A stretch of DNA of 64,000 nt from the NCBI RefSeq assembly GCF_031884435.1, contig NZ_CP134779.1:5394001-5458000 (forward strand), written 5' to 3'. Both the position numbers and the translations under genes were made by a program. Origin of the DNA: Bosea sp. 685. GTDB taxonomy: Bacteria > Pseudomonadota > Alphaproteobacteria > Rhizobiales > Beijerinckiaceae. Below the pieces are notes generated by a model. That model made no database searches. It had not been told where the DNA came from and saw only the letters and a list, made by a program, of their open reading frames with translations. Each line of letters starts with the position of its first letter. Position 1 is the stretch's first letter. This document shows positions 19,020-27,496 of this stretch, piece after piece.

Positions 19020-19747
19020 TTCTGGAAGGCGACGAAAAGGGTGTCGAGGAAGCCATAGAGCCCCGCCATGGTCAGCATGTAGATCACCACGATATCGGTC
19101 GCGAGCAGGCTGGAGGCCTGCATCATGCGCTGGCCGACGCCGGCAACGCCAAAAATCTCGGCCGCGACGACCGCCATCCAGGCCTGGCCCAGCGCCGTGC
19201 GCACGCCGATCAGAATGCCGGGCATGGCGGCCGGCAGCAGGATCTTGGTCAGGCGCTGCCAGCTCGTGCGGAAGCCGAAGGCGTCGGCGACCTCGATCAG
19301 ATCGCGATCGACGCCGCGGATAGCGCCCTGGGCGGCGAAGAAGACGATCCAGAACACGCCGATCGCGATGATGAACACCGCGGCCGATGGGTTCACGCCG
19401 AACCAGATGATGGCAAAGGGCACCCAGGCGAGGCCGGGGATCGGCCGCAGCAGGCGCACCACCCAGGCCGTGGCTTCTTCAGCGATGCGCGACATGCCGA
19501 CGAGCACGCCAAGCGCCGCGCCAAGCACCGAGCCGGTGATCAGGCCGGTGAAATAGTGGCCGAGCGAACCCAGGATCGCGGCAAGCCAGGCGCCCGAGGT
19601 GACCTCGCGCCAAAACGCCTTCGGCAAAGCGCTCGGGCCCGGCAGGAAGGCCGGGTTCACGAGGCCGAAGAAGGGGATCGCCTCCCAGAACAACAGGAAG
19701 GCGACGAGGCCCGCGAGGGCTAGGGCCGGAGCCCGAAGGGATTGCAA
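18995..19747 (-). CDS. ABC transporter permease, SsuC/TauC type
   Basis: 250 residues with about six hydrophobic segments and the coupling loop IEVADAFGFRTSWQRLTKIL near residue 150. FWREVTSGAWLAAILGSLGH and the GVRTALGQAWMAVVAAEIFG stretch are typical of the sulfonate/nitrate/taurine permease family. It lies between the binding protein gene (5-bp gap) and the ATPase gene (overlap). Confidence 0.92.
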   Translation of the reverse strand: MQSLRAPALALAGLVAFLLFWEAIPFFGLVNPAFLPGPSALPKAFWREVTSGAWLAAILGSLGHYFTGLITGSVLGAALGVLVGMSRIAEEATAWVVRLLRPIPGLAWVPFAIIWFGVNPSAAVFIIAIGVFWIVFFAAQGAIRGVDRDLIEVADAFGFRTSWQRLTKILLPAAMPGILIGVRTALGQAWMAVVAAEIFGVAGVGQRMMQASSLLATDIVVIYMLTMAGLYGFLDTLFVAFQKWVLRWKA

Positions 19748-19752
19748 GGATT

Positions 19753-20778
19753 TCAGCCGCCCGTCTTGATCGCGCGCTCGTAATACTGCGTCTCGAACAG
19801 GCCGTCGAACGGCAATTCCTTATCAAGCGAACCGAGCTTGACCTGATAGGCCTGCATGACGCGCGATGGCTCGATGATCTTGCGCGGATCGATCTCGAAG
19901 GTGCTCGCCGGCGAGGTCAGCGCCTTGCGGATCAATTCGGGATCGACAATGCCCTTGCCGAGCGCGGCTCCGACGTGCGGCGCGGCCTTGTCGGGGTTCT
20001 TGGCGATCAGGTCGGCGGCGCGCACGAGGCTGTTGACCAGCTTCTGCACGACCTCCGGGTTCTTGGTGACGAAAGCGCCCGAGACCGCCACCACCGTGCC
20101 GGGCTGGCCGGGGAAGAGCTCCTGCCCGCCCGCGATCAGCTTGATGCCGGGGTTGCGGGTCTGGATGATGGTCAGTGCCGGCTCGCGCACGATCGCGCCC
20201 TCGACAGCCGCCGCCAGCACCGCCTGCTGGGTCGCGTCGATGCCCATCGGCACGACCTCGACATCGGCCTTGTCGGCCTTGGCGACCTCCCAGAGCCAGT
20301 ATTGCAGCGTGGTGTTGGGCACGGAACCAGCCGGCTGGGTGGCGAGCCGCGCCGGTTTGCCGGTCGCGGCCTTGTAGGCCTTGAAGGCGGCTGCCGCCGT
20401 GGTGCCCGGCGTGAAGAACTTCGTCAGAGAGGGTGCGGCGACGAAGACGTTCTCGGCCACCGCTGTGGCGGCCACGACGCGGACATCGACGCCGCGCGAG
20501 CGTGCCACCGCCAGCGGCGCGATGCCGGCGACGTAGAAATCGATCGTGCCCGAGGCGAAGGCCTGGATCATGTTCGGGCCGGATTCAAACACCGTGAAGC
20601 TCGGATTGAGGCCAGCCTCCTTGAGCCAGCCCTCGCCATTGGCGACGAAGACCGGAGCCGTGCCGATGACCGGGATATAGCCGATGCGCGCGGTGACAGC
20701 GTCCTGGGCGCGCGCCACGGACAGCGGCGACGCAGCGAGCAGCGCGGAACCGGCGAGCAGGAACTGGCGGCGATCCAT
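19753..20778 (-). CDS. ABC substrate-binding protein, SsuA/NrtA/TauA family
   Basis: 341 residues. The N-terminus MDRRQFLLAGSALLAASPL resembles a Tat signal (RRxFLL). The body shows the periplasmic-binding fold of the NMT1/SsuA group: IGYIPVIGTAPVFVANGEGW, FESGPNMIQAFASGTIDFYV and LVNSLVRAADLIAKNP. It is the first gene of a three-gene importer operon. The ligand may be an aliphatic sulfonate, taurine or another small organic anion; sequence alone does not decide. The divergent Lrp/AsnC gene is the obvious candidate regulator. Confidence 0.9.
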   Translation of the reverse strand: MDRRQFLLAGSALLAASPLSVARAQDAVTARIGYIPVIGTAPVFVANGEGWLKEAGLNPSFTVFESGPNMIQAFASGTIDFYVAGIAPLAVARSRGVDVRVVAATAVAENVFVAAPSLTKFFTPGTTAAAAFKAYKAATGKPARLATQPAGSVPNTTLQYWLWEVAKADKADVEVVPMGIDATQQAVLAAAVEGAIVREPALTIIQTRNPGIKLIAGGQELFPGQPGTVVAVSGAFVTKNPEVVQKLVNSLVRAADLIAKNPDKAAPHVGAALGKGIVDPELIRKALTSPASTFEIDPRKIIEPSRVMQAYQVKLGSLDKELPFDGLFETQYYERAIKTGG

Positions 20779-20872
20779 CGATCAAATCCTTCGTGAAAAC
20801 GGTGCCGGAAATGCACCCATTGACAGATTGAGAAAAGGATTTTCTATCTGAAAACAAGTTGCGAGCCTTAAA

Positions 20873-20887
20873 AAGATAATTATTCTC
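20873..20887. promoter_or_regulatory. Putative Lrp/AsnC operator
   Basis: The 15-mer AAGATAATTATTCTC matches 12 of 15 positions of the published E. coli Lrp consensus YAGHAWATTWTDCTR and is nearly palindromic. It sits in an unusually AT-rich patch within the 161-bp divergent promoter, 53 bp before the lrp-type gene and 95 bp from the ABC gene start, where autoregulation plus control of the importer would be expected. Confidence 0.45.
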
Positions 20888-20939
20888 CATTTGCAGCGAA
20901 CAGCAGATATAACCTTCTCCTCACGGACGGAATACGAGA

Positions 20940-21407
20940 ATGGATGCGATAGACCGGAAAATCCTCACCGTCCTGCAGGGCGACGCCAACATCTCGATCG
21001 CGGAACTCGCCGACCGCGTCGGGCTGTCGCAGACGCCGTGTTGGAAGCGCATCCAGCGTCTGGAGCAGTCAGGCGTGATCGTGAAGCGCGTTGCGCTGGT
21101 CGCGCCCGAGAAGATCGGGCTCGGCCTCACCGTCTTCGTCCAGATCGAGACCGCCGACCATTCCGGGCCGTGGCTGGAGAAGTTCGCGCAGATGGTCGCG
21201 TCGATGCCTGAGGTGATGGAGTTCTACCGCATGGCCGGCGATGTCGACTACATGCTGCGCGTCGTCGTCGCCGACATGGCGGCCTATGACGGCTTCTACA
21301 AGAAGCTGATCGAAACGATCCCGCTCAAGAATGTGACCTCGCGCTTCGCCATGGAGCGGATCAAGTCGACGACGGCCTATCGCGTGCCGGACCTGCCTAA
21401 GGCTTGA
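20940..21407 (+). CDS. Lrp/AsnC-family transcriptional regulator
   Basis: 155 residues. The N-terminal HTH (ISIAELADRVGLSQTPCWKRIQ) opens with the family hallmark MDAIDRKILTVLQGDANIS. The C-terminal RAM/ligand-binding domain contains VMEFYRMAGDVDYMLRVVV. These regulators sense amino acids and form oligomers around DNA. It is transcribed divergently from a sulfonate/nitrate-type importer and probably regulates it. Confidence 0.94.
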   Translation: MDAIDRKILTVLQGDANISIAELADRVGLSQTPCWKRIQRLEQSGVIVKRVALVAPEKIGLGLTVFVQIETADHSGPWLEKFAQMVASMPEVMEFYRMAGDVDYMLRVVVADMAAYDGFYKKLIETIPLKNVTSRFAMERIKSTTAYRVPDLPKA

Positions 21408-21420
21408 AGTCGGGCGTTGG

Positions 21421-21514
21421 CGTCATGCTCGGGCTTGCCCCGAGCATCTCTCGGGAGTGATGCGCACCGAGCCTCATCCTGCATGAGATTCTCGGGTCAA
21501 GCCCGAGAATGACG
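21421..21514. repeat. Interspersed palindrome (cgggcttg family)
   Basis: The left arm cgtcatgctcgggcttgcccc and the right arm gtcaagcccgagaatgacggg flank a middle section. It separates the convergent Lrp and SDR genes and could serve as a bidirectional terminator. Confidence 0.8.
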
Positions 21515-21553
21515 GGTGGAGAGGCCCCAATGTGACGGACGCCCCTAAGCCTC

Positions 21554-22309
21554 CTACGATCGCCCGCCATCCACGGACAGCACCTGGCCGGTGATCCAGC
21601 CGGCCTGCTCGCTCAGGAAGAACAGCGTCGCCGCCGCGATGTCAGCGGGCGTGCCGAGGCGGCGGGTGTGGATTCCCTCGACCAGGCGCTTCTGGCCTTC
21701 CGCGCCATAGCTCTCCCATTGCCGCTCGGTCGCGGGGTTGGAGCGCACGAAGCCCGGCGCGACGGAGTTCACCGTGACGCCATGAGGGCCGAACTCCCAG
21801 GCGAGCTGCTTGGTCAGCCCGACCAGCGCATGCTTGGCGCTGGCATAGGCCTGGATGCCGGTGAGGCTTGGCCGCAGGCCCGCGCCGGACGAAATCGTGA
21901 CTATGCGGCCATAGCCGGATTGCCGCATCACCGGGGCGGCGGCCTGGGCGAGAAAGAAGGCAGCGTCGACATTGGCTGAGAAGATCACGCGCCAATCGGC
22001 CTCGGAGATCGCCTCGATCGGCCGGCCGACCTGCCCGCGCACGCCCCCTGCTGCATGGACCATGAGATCGAGCTTGCCGCTTGTCGCGACGATCTCGGCG
22101 ATGAGCGCGCTCGCAGCCTCGGGCGTACCGAGATCGACCGCATGCGGCGTCGCGCCGATCGCCTTGGCCGTCTCGGCGACGCCCGCGGCGTCGATATCGG
22201 CAAGATGCACGGTCGCGCCGGACTCGGCCAGCGCCGTGGCGATGGCCCGGCCAATGCCCTGGGCTGCGCCAGTGACGAGGGCTACGCGGTTGTCGAAGCG
22301 GATTTGCAT
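21554..22309 (-). CDS. SDR-family oxidoreductase (FabG-like)
   Basis: 251 residues, the classical SDR length. Cofactor motif TGAAQGIGRAIATAL, HAAGG in place of NNAG, catalytic Ser in TISSGAGL and YASAK with the Tyr/Lys pair; the C-terminus ends WITGQVLSVDGGRS as in FabG-type enzymes. Its start overlaps the end of the upstream reductase gene by 28 bp. It is the last gene of the minus-strand arm of the MarR-controlled locus. Substrate unknown. Confidence 0.9.
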   Translation of the reverse strand: MQIRFDNRVALVTGAAQGIGRAIATALAESGATVHLADIDAAGVAETAKAIGATPHAVDLGTPEAASALIAEIVATSGKLDLMVHAAGGVRGQVGRPIEAISEADWRVIFSANVDAAFFLAQAAAPVMRQSGYGRIVTISSGAGLRPSLTGIQAYASAKHALVGLTKQLAWEFGPHGVTVNSVAPGFVRSNPATERQWESYGAEGQKRLVEGIHTRRLGTPADIAAATLFFLSEQAGWITGQVLSVDGGRS

Positions 22310-23325
22310 TGGTCGAGCAGGACTTTCAGCGTGGCGAAGGAGAGCGGGCGCTTGCCGTCCTCGATCTCATGGATGAGCGAAACCAGCGTGATCAGCGCCG
22401 GGGTAGCGACACCCGCTTCGCTGCCCAGCGTCGCGATGATGCCGATCTGCGGATCGACCTCGGTCTTGCGCTTGCGCACGGCCAGATCGCGCCAGATGCC
22501 GGAATGGGTTTTCGCCGTCTTGGAGGTGTAGTCGGCGAGCCAGGCAATCGTCTCGATTTGGGGGCCTTCAGGATGGCCGGGCGCAAAGACCATCGGATCG
22601 AACGCGCCGAAGCCAAGCGAGCGTACGCCGCGCGCAGCGGCGACCGCGCCGACCTCGCGACCGAGCGCGAGCCAGACCGGCAGGCGCTCGGGATCGGCGA
22701 AATTCGCCGACATCGACTCATCCGTCAGCGCCGTGCCGAACAACATCGCGCCATAGGCGAGCTTGCCCCAGAGCGAACCCCAGATGTTGTCGGTCTCGAC
22801 CGAATCCTGGTCGAAGAGCTTCAGCAACGCATGCATCTCGCGCAGGCGCGGCGTCATCGCCCCGTCAAGCTCGCCGACGACGACCGCGCCGCGATTGCCG
22901 TACAAAATCTCGCCCGGCCCGTGCCAGTCCGCGCCGAAATTGACGAAGCAGCCCATGGTACGCGCCTCGCCGACCTGGCCTGCGATCGTCAACTCGTTGA
23001 GGCCGTTCTGGGCCGAGAGCACGAATCCGTCCGCCGCGAGATGCGGCTTCAGCGCCGCGACCGCAGCTTCGGTCGCGCCGGCCTTCACCGCCAGCACGAT
23101 GCGCTTATAGGTGCCGGTCAGTTCAGCCGGCGTCACGGCCGGAACGATCTGGCGGAACGCCTCGATCGGCCCGGTGATCGCAAGGCCGGTCGTGCGGCAG
23201 GCCTCGACATGTTCAGGCACGATGTCGACGAGGAGGACAGGGATGCCGGCGCGAGCCCAATAGGCGCCCAGCGTGCCGCCGATCGCGCCTGCGCCCCAGA
23301 TCAGGATGGGTTCGGCTGTGCTCAT
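22282..23325 (-). CDS. Ketopantoate reductase (PanE/ApbA) family protein
   Basis: 347 residues. The Rossmann motif is ILIWGAGAIGGTLGAYWARAG; the ApbA C-terminal helical domain carries NIWGSLWGKLAYGAML, where the Lys is usually catalytic. The protein is longer than E. coli PanE (about 300). A second family member lies at 59.3 kb, and paralogues in catabolic clusters usually act on other 2-keto acids, so true pantoate synthesis is doubtful. It overlaps the upstream asparaginase gene by 4 bp and the downstream SDR gene by 28 bp. Confidence 0.88.
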   Translation of the reverse strand: MSTAEPILIWGAGAIGGTLGAYWARAGIPVLLVDIVPEHVEACRTTGLAITGPIEAFRQIVPAVTPAELTGTYKRIVLAVKAGATEAAVAALKPHLAADGFVLSAQNGLNELTIAGQVGEARTMGCFVNFGADWHGPGEILYGNRGAVVVGELDGAMTPRLREMHALLKLFDQDSVETDNIWGSLWGKLAYGAMLFGTALTDESMSANFADPERLPVWLALGREVGAVAAARGVRSLGFGAFDPMVFAPGHPEGPQIETIAWLADYTSKTAKTHSGIWRDLAVRKRKTEVDPQIGIIATLGSEAGVATPALITLVSLIHEIEDGKRPLSFATLKVLLDQCKSASTTA

Positions 23326-24272
23326 GCCTGCCCCGCGATCTCGACATCACCATGGGTCGCGACATGGACGAGCCCGTCGGGCGTGACCCAGCCGCGATAC
23401 ATGCCTTCGGAATTATAGGGCGCGACGATGGCGCCATCGGCATCGATGGCGACGAGGCCAGCGCCGATCTTGTGCGCCGTCAACTCGGCCAGGACCGTGT
23501 CGGTCGCCTGTTTCAGGCTCAGCCCCTTATAGGCGATCAACGACGCGATCTCGTGGCCGACGCAATAGCGGATGAAATACTCGCCCTTGCCGGTGCCGGA
23601 GACGGCGCAGCGGCCGTCGCGGGCATAGGTGCCGGCCCCGATGATGGGTGAATCGCCGATGCGCCCGACCGGCTTGTTGGTGTAGCCGCCGGTCGAGGTC
23701 GCGGCGGCGAGATGGCCTTGCACATCGCGCGCGACCGCGCCGACCGTGCCGTGCTTTTCCGCCTCGCTCGCTTCCGAGGCCGTGCCGACCAGTTCCCGGA
23801 TCTTCATCGAGGAGAGGTTCTTGCGGCGGCGCTCGGTCGAGAAATGCTCGTTCTCGACCATGTCGAGGCCTTCATGCTCGGCGAAGGCGTCCCCGGCCGC
23901 GCCCGCCAGCAGCAGCGGATCACCGCGCCGCATCAGGGCCTTGGCGGCGCTGACCGGGTTCTTGATGCGCTTGACGCCGCAGAGCGCGCCGGCCGCCAGC
24001 GTCGCTCCATCCATGATCGAAACGTCGAGCTCATGCTCGCCATCGGCATTGAAGGCCGCACCATGGCCGGCGTTGAAATGGGGCGAATCCTCCATCACAC
24101 GCACGGCCGCCTCGACAGCGTCCACCGCCGTGCCGCCCTTGGCGAGGATCGCCCAGCCGGCGCGCAGCGAGGCTGCCAGATCGGCCCGGGCCTGCGCCCA
24201 TTCGGCGTCGGTCATCTCGGCCTTGGGCAGCGTGCCGCAGCCGCCATGAATGGCGAGAGCGATGGTGGTCAT
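23322..24272 (-). CDS. Isoaspartyl peptidase/L-asparaginase (Ntn hydrolase)
   Basis: 316 residues. The self-cleavage site is in KHGTVGAVARDVQGHLA, where the Thr becomes the N-terminal nucleophile of the beta subunit. The alpha subunit begins IALAIHGGCGTLP and includes PHFNAGHGAAFN; the substrate loop is in STGGYTNKPVGRIGDSP. Such enzymes cleave beta-aspartyl dipeptides and asparagine in the cytoplasm. Its position behind a dipeptide-type binding protein gene fits hydrolysis of an imported peptide or amide. Confidence 0.92.
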   Translation of the reverse strand: MTTIALAIHGGCGTLPKAEMTDAEWAQARADLAASLRAGWAILAKGGTAVDAVEAAVRVMEDSPHFNAGHGAAFNADGEHELDVSIMDGATLAAGALCGVKRIKNPVSAAKALMRRGDPLLLAGAAGDAFAEHEGLDMVENEHFSTERRRKNLSSMKIRELVGTASEASEAEKHGTVGAVARDVQGHLAAATSTGGYTNKPVGRIGDSPIIGAGTYARDGRCAVSGTGKGEYFIRYCVGHEIASLIAYKGLSLKQATDTVLAELTAHKIGAGLVAIDADGAIVAPYNSEGMYRGWVTPDGLVHVATHGDVEIAGQA

Positions 24273-24308
24273 GTGATGGAACCTCGGAGCGGGGCAGTCG
24301 GCAATAGG

Positions 24309-24371
24309 CAGTCGGCAGTCGGTTTTAGGCGGGCAGTCTGGTCCGACTGCCCGCCCAATTCCGACTGCCGA
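24309..24371. repeat. GC-rich inverted repeat between SBP and asparaginase genes
   Basis: The inner arms ggcgggcagtc and gactgcccgcc (11 bp each) enclose six bases, and the outer cggcagtcgg pairs with ccgactgccg. Just after the SBP stop codon on the minus strand it could stabilise the SBP message or attenuate the downstream genes. Confidence 0.8.
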
Positions 24372-24375
24372 TCCC

Positions 24376-25968
24376 TCACTTCTTGGCAGGCTTGATGTCC
24401 ATCGCCAGCGTGTCCTCGTCGATGCGCGTTGCGAGCGTCACCTTGTCCTTCTGCATCGCCCAGGCCGAGCCGACCGCAACGATCGGCAGGCGCGGCCGGT
24501 CCGTGGCGACCAGGGCATTGGCCTCCTGCAGGAAGGCCGAGCGCTTGGCCTCGTCCATCTCGATGGCGGCGTCCTCGATCAGCTTATCCATGACCGGGTT
24601 GGAGTAGCCGGTGACGTTGAAGGCGCCGAGCCTCTTGGCCGGATCGTTGGTGTGGGCGACCGAGGAGAGCGTATAGTTCGCCTCGCCGGTCAGCGTGCCC
24701 CAGCCGGACATGCTCGTCACATAGTCGCCACGTGTCCGCGCCGGGAAGAAGACCGCGCTGGGCTGGGCGTTGGCGGTGACTTCGAGGCCGACGCGCGCCA
24801 GCATCTGCGCGATCGAGGTGCCGACCTGGCGGTCACCCGGCAGGCGATCGCTGGTGAAGGCGAAAGCGAATTTGAAGCCGTTGGGATAACCGGCCTCAGT
24901 GAGCAGCGCCTTGGCCTTGGCGAGATCGGGCTTGCGCGGCGGCAGGCTCTTGTTGAAGCCGAAGATCTCCGGCGTCATGAGCTGGTTCGCCGGGGCGCCA
25001 AGGCCTTCCATCGCGATCTCGACGAGCGCCGGCCGATCGATGGCGAGGTCGACCGCCTCGCGCACCTTGGGGTCGGCGAAGGGATTTTTCGGCAGCGCCG
25101 AACCATCCTTGGCGGTGACGCCGGGCGGATTGTCCTTCATCGACATCTCCATGTTGAAGACATAGATCGAGTCGATCGAGGTCACCGTCAGCTTGGCGTC
25201 GCGCTTGAGGGTCGGCACGTCGGAGGCCGGCACGCGGACGATGAGGTCGACCTGGCCCGCCTTGAGCTGGGCGACGCGAGCCGCGTCATTGGGCAATTCC
25301 TTGCGGATGACCCTGGCCCAGGGCTGCTTCTCGCCCCAGAAGCCGTCGAAGCGCTCGAGCACGAGCTGATCCTTGGGCGTCCAGGAGACGAATTTGTAAG
25401 GTCCGGTGCCGATCGCCGCCTTGCCGCTGTTGAAGGCTTCATTGGCAGTGTCCTTGGTGAGGCCGGCCGCCGCCTTGTGCGAGACGATGAAGAGGCGGAC
25501 GAAGTCGTTCGGCAGGGTCGGCGCCGGCCCGTCCGTGGTGAGCTGGATCGTCAGCGGATCGACGATCTTGATCTGCTGGACGCGGCGGACATAGGGCGTC
25601 GTCGGGTTGGGGCCGGAGACGATCGCGACGCGCTCGATCGAGAATTTGACATCCTCGGCGGTGAAGTCCGAACCGTCATGGAATTTCACGCCCGGACGGA
25701 GCTTGAACTCCCAGACGTCGGCGGCGATCGCCTTCCAGCTCAAGGCAAGGCGCGGCTCGATCTGCAGCTTGTCGCCGGACCAGGTCAGCGTGTCGAAGAC
25801 ATGCTTGAGCGCTTCCGCATGAGTGCCGGTCGCGGTGAAGGCCGGGTCGATCGATTCCGGGCCGGCGCGCACGCCGATCGTGAGGTTCTGGGCGAGGGCT
25901 GCGGTCGAAACCGACATACCAAGCATGGCCGCAAGCGCGAGCGAGCGAAGGGGAAGGGAGAGTGTCAT
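24376..25968 (-). CDS. Dipeptide/oligopeptide-type ABC substrate-binding protein (SBP_bac_5)
   Basis: 530 residues from the ATG at 25968; the frame is open further upstream but only this start gives a clean signal peptide (ending AALAQN). Family 5 hallmarks include LTIGVRAGPESIDPAFTATG, the DGSDFTAEDVKFSIERV block and a C-terminal LPIVAVGSAWAMQKDK region. It would deliver ligand to the DppB/DppC/DppDF transporter encoded divergently from 27.5 kb, since no other permease is nearby. Family 5 members bind peptides, opines, nickel or glycosides; ligand unknown here. Confidence 0.9.
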   Translation of the reverse strand: MTLSLPLRSLALAAMLGMSVSTAALAQNLTIGVRAGPESIDPAFTATGTHAEALKHVFDTLTWSGDKLQIEPRLALSWKAIAADVWEFKLRPGVKFHDGSDFTAEDVKFSIERVAIVSGPNPTTPYVRRVQQIKIVDPLTIQLTTDGPAPTLPNDFVRLFIVSHKAAAGLTKDTANEAFNSGKAAIGTGPYKFVSWTPKDQLVLERFDGFWGEKQPWARVIRKELPNDAARVAQLKAGQVDLIVRVPASDVPTLKRDAKLTVTSIDSIYVFNMEMSMKDNPPGVTAKDGSALPKNPFADPKVREAVDLAIDRPALVEIAMEGLGAPANQLMTPEIFGFNKSLPPRKPDLAKAKALLTEAGYPNGFKFAFAFTSDRLPGDRQVGTSIAQMLARVGLEVTANAQPSAVFFPARTRGDYVTSMSGWGTLTGEANYTLSSVAHTNDPAKRLGAFNVTGYSNPVMDKLIEDAAIEMDEAKRSAFLQEANALVATDRPRLPIVAVGSAWAMQKDKVTLATRIDEDTLAMDIKPAKK

Positions 25969-26120
25969 GATGGAGGTCCTCTGAGATCTGTCATGCCTTT
26001 TTCGAGCGGCGGCATGATCGGTTGATTCCACGCGATGGTTTTTCTCTAGTGAGCCCGGCAGGCAGCAGCGACGTCCACGCTGCATCGGTTCTTTGGAAAG
26101 ACGGTTTAGATGCCTCCGGG

Positions 26121-26663
26121 CTATGTCTGGTTCTCGAGATCATTGGGCCAGGTCGGCGAGGCGATGACGAGCTTGTCCATCAATTCGCAGAGCTGGCGCT
26201 GCTCGGCTTCGGTGAGCCCTTCCAGCATGGTGGTCTGCTGTTGCACCATCAGCGGCATCGTCTCCTCGAAGATGGCGCGCCCAGCGGTGGTCAGGCGCAG
26301 CACATAGCTGCGCAGGTCGTCGCGGTCGGTCTCGCGCTTGAGCAGGCGGCGGGTCAACAGCTTCTGGATGGCGCGCGAAAGCGTGTTCTTGGGCAGGCCG
26401 GAGGAGGCCACGATGTTCTTGGCGGCCACGCCATCCCTCAGGCCGACGGCGTAGAGCACGACGAATTCCGGCCGCACCAGGCCATAGCGCGTCTCGATCC
26501 AGCGATAGACGGGGTCGTTGAAGCGGAAGGCGATGAAGTTCAGCCGGAAGGACAGCCAGCAGGGGTTGTCCCAGAGCTTGGTGATGGTGAGCGGATCGAG
26601 ATCACGCAGCGCGGCCTCGCGCTCATGGTCGAGACGCGACAGGGCGGTCGGGGCGCGGCGCAT
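26121..26663 (-). CDS. MarR-family transcriptional regulator
   Basis: 180 residues. The winged-helix segment reads DGVAAKNIVASSGLPKNTLS followed by RAIQKLLTRRLLKRETDRDD and the wing RSYVLRLTTAGRAIFEET. The N-terminal extension of about 35 residues is longer than in most MarR proteins. It is divergent from the creatininase-family gene, and a perfect inverted repeat lies 18 bp upstream of its start codon, which suggests autorepression and control of both arms. Confidence 0.92.
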   Translation of the reverse strand: MRRAPTALSRLDHEREAALRDLDPLTITKLWDNPCWLSFRLNFIAFRFNDPVYRWIETRYGLVRPEFVVLYAVGLRDGVAAKNIVASSGLPKNTLSRAIQKLLTRRLLKRETDRDDLRSYVLRLTTAGRAIFEETMPLMVQQQTTMLEGLTEAEQRQLCELMDKLVIASPTWPNDLENQT

Positions 26664-26680
26664 GATCAGCTCCCTGATTT

Positions 26681-26696
26681 AGTTCCAAATGGAACT
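26681..26696. promoter_or_regulatory. Perfect inverted repeat, likely MarR operator
   Basis: agttccaaatggaact has two 7-bp arms (AGTTCCA and TGGAACT) around two bases. It lies in the divergent promoter between the MarR gene and the creatininase-family gene, the usual size and place of a MarR dimer site. The ATG inside the repeat at 26689 is therefore unlikely to be the start of the downstream gene. Confidence 0.75.
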
Positions 26697-26772
26697 TGAC
26701 GCTCCTGAAAGCGGGAGTCAAGGATGGCCCAGCCATCGGGGTTTGCCACTTAATTTCTGCAAGGAACGGGCC

Positions 26773-27474
26773 GTGCATATCGCACAGATGAACTGGATGC
26801 AGGTCGAGGCGCAAGCCAAGCGGGACGACCGCTGCGTCCTGCCGCTCGGCAGCGTCGAGCAGCACGCCTATCTGAGCCTGGCGACCGACGCGATCCTCTC
26901 CGAGAAAGTGGCTCAGGATGCGGCGGAGCCGCTCGATATCCCGGTCTTTCCCGTGCTCGCCTACGGCATGACGCCGGGCTTTGCCGCCTATCCCGGCACC
27001 GTCTCGCTGCGGTTGAGCACGTATATTGCAGTGGTGGAGGACATGCTCGAAGGATTCTACCGCTCCGGCTTCCGCCGCATCGTGCTGGTCAACGGCCATG
27101 GCGGCAATTCGCCGGCCATGACCTTCTGCACGGAGTGGATGGGCGTGAGGACCGATGCCAGCGTCAAGATGCACAATTGGTGGGCTGGGCCGCGTTTTCA
27201 GGCAGCGGTGAAGGCGATCGATACGGCAGCTTCGCACGCCTCCTGGATGGAGAACTTCCCCTGGACGCGGCTGGAAGGCGTGGCGCTGCCCGATGCCGCG
27301 AAACCGCCCTTCAATGCGGCGCTTTATCAGGCCGCCAATCCGGCCCGGAAGCGCGAGATCCTGGGCGACGGCAATTTCCACGGCCGCTACCAACGCTCCG
27401 ACGAGGAGATGCTGAGCCTCTGGCAGATCGGCGTCGAGGAGACCCGCGCGGCGATGGTCGAGGACTGGCCGTGA
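26773..27474 (+). CDS. Creatininase-family amidohydrolase
   Basis: 233 residues from a GTG at 26773 preceded by AAGGAA; an ATG in the same frame at 26689 falls inside the putative operator. Metal-binding motifs are LPLGSVEQHAYLSLATDAI near residue 20 and RIVLVNGHGGNSPAM near 100, with a late acidic motif in DGNFHGRYQRSDEEM. Family members hydrolyse cyclic amides or formamides (creatinine, FAPy precursors, mycofactocin). It is the first gene of the plus-strand arm with the dipeptide transporter genes. Substrate unknown. Confidence 0.88.
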   Translation: MHIAQMNWMQVEAQAKRDDRCVLPLGSVEQHAYLSLATDAILSEKVAQDAAEPLDIPVFPVLAYGMTPGFAAYPGTVSLRLSTYIAVVEDMLEGFYRSGFRRIVLVNGHGGNSPAMTFCTEWMGVRTDASVKMHNWWAGPRFQAAVKAIDTAASHASWMENFPWTRLEGVALPDAAKPPFNAALYQAANPARKREILGDGNFHGRYQRSDEEMLSLWQIGVEETRAAMVEDWP

Positions 27475-27496
27475 GGCGACGCCACGGCGCCCGCCC

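Noticed and set aside
20779..20830. Leader peptide ahead of the sulfonate-type importer
   Set aside because: A 12-codon frame before the gene has no Cys or Met run and no hairpin set; it is likely chance.
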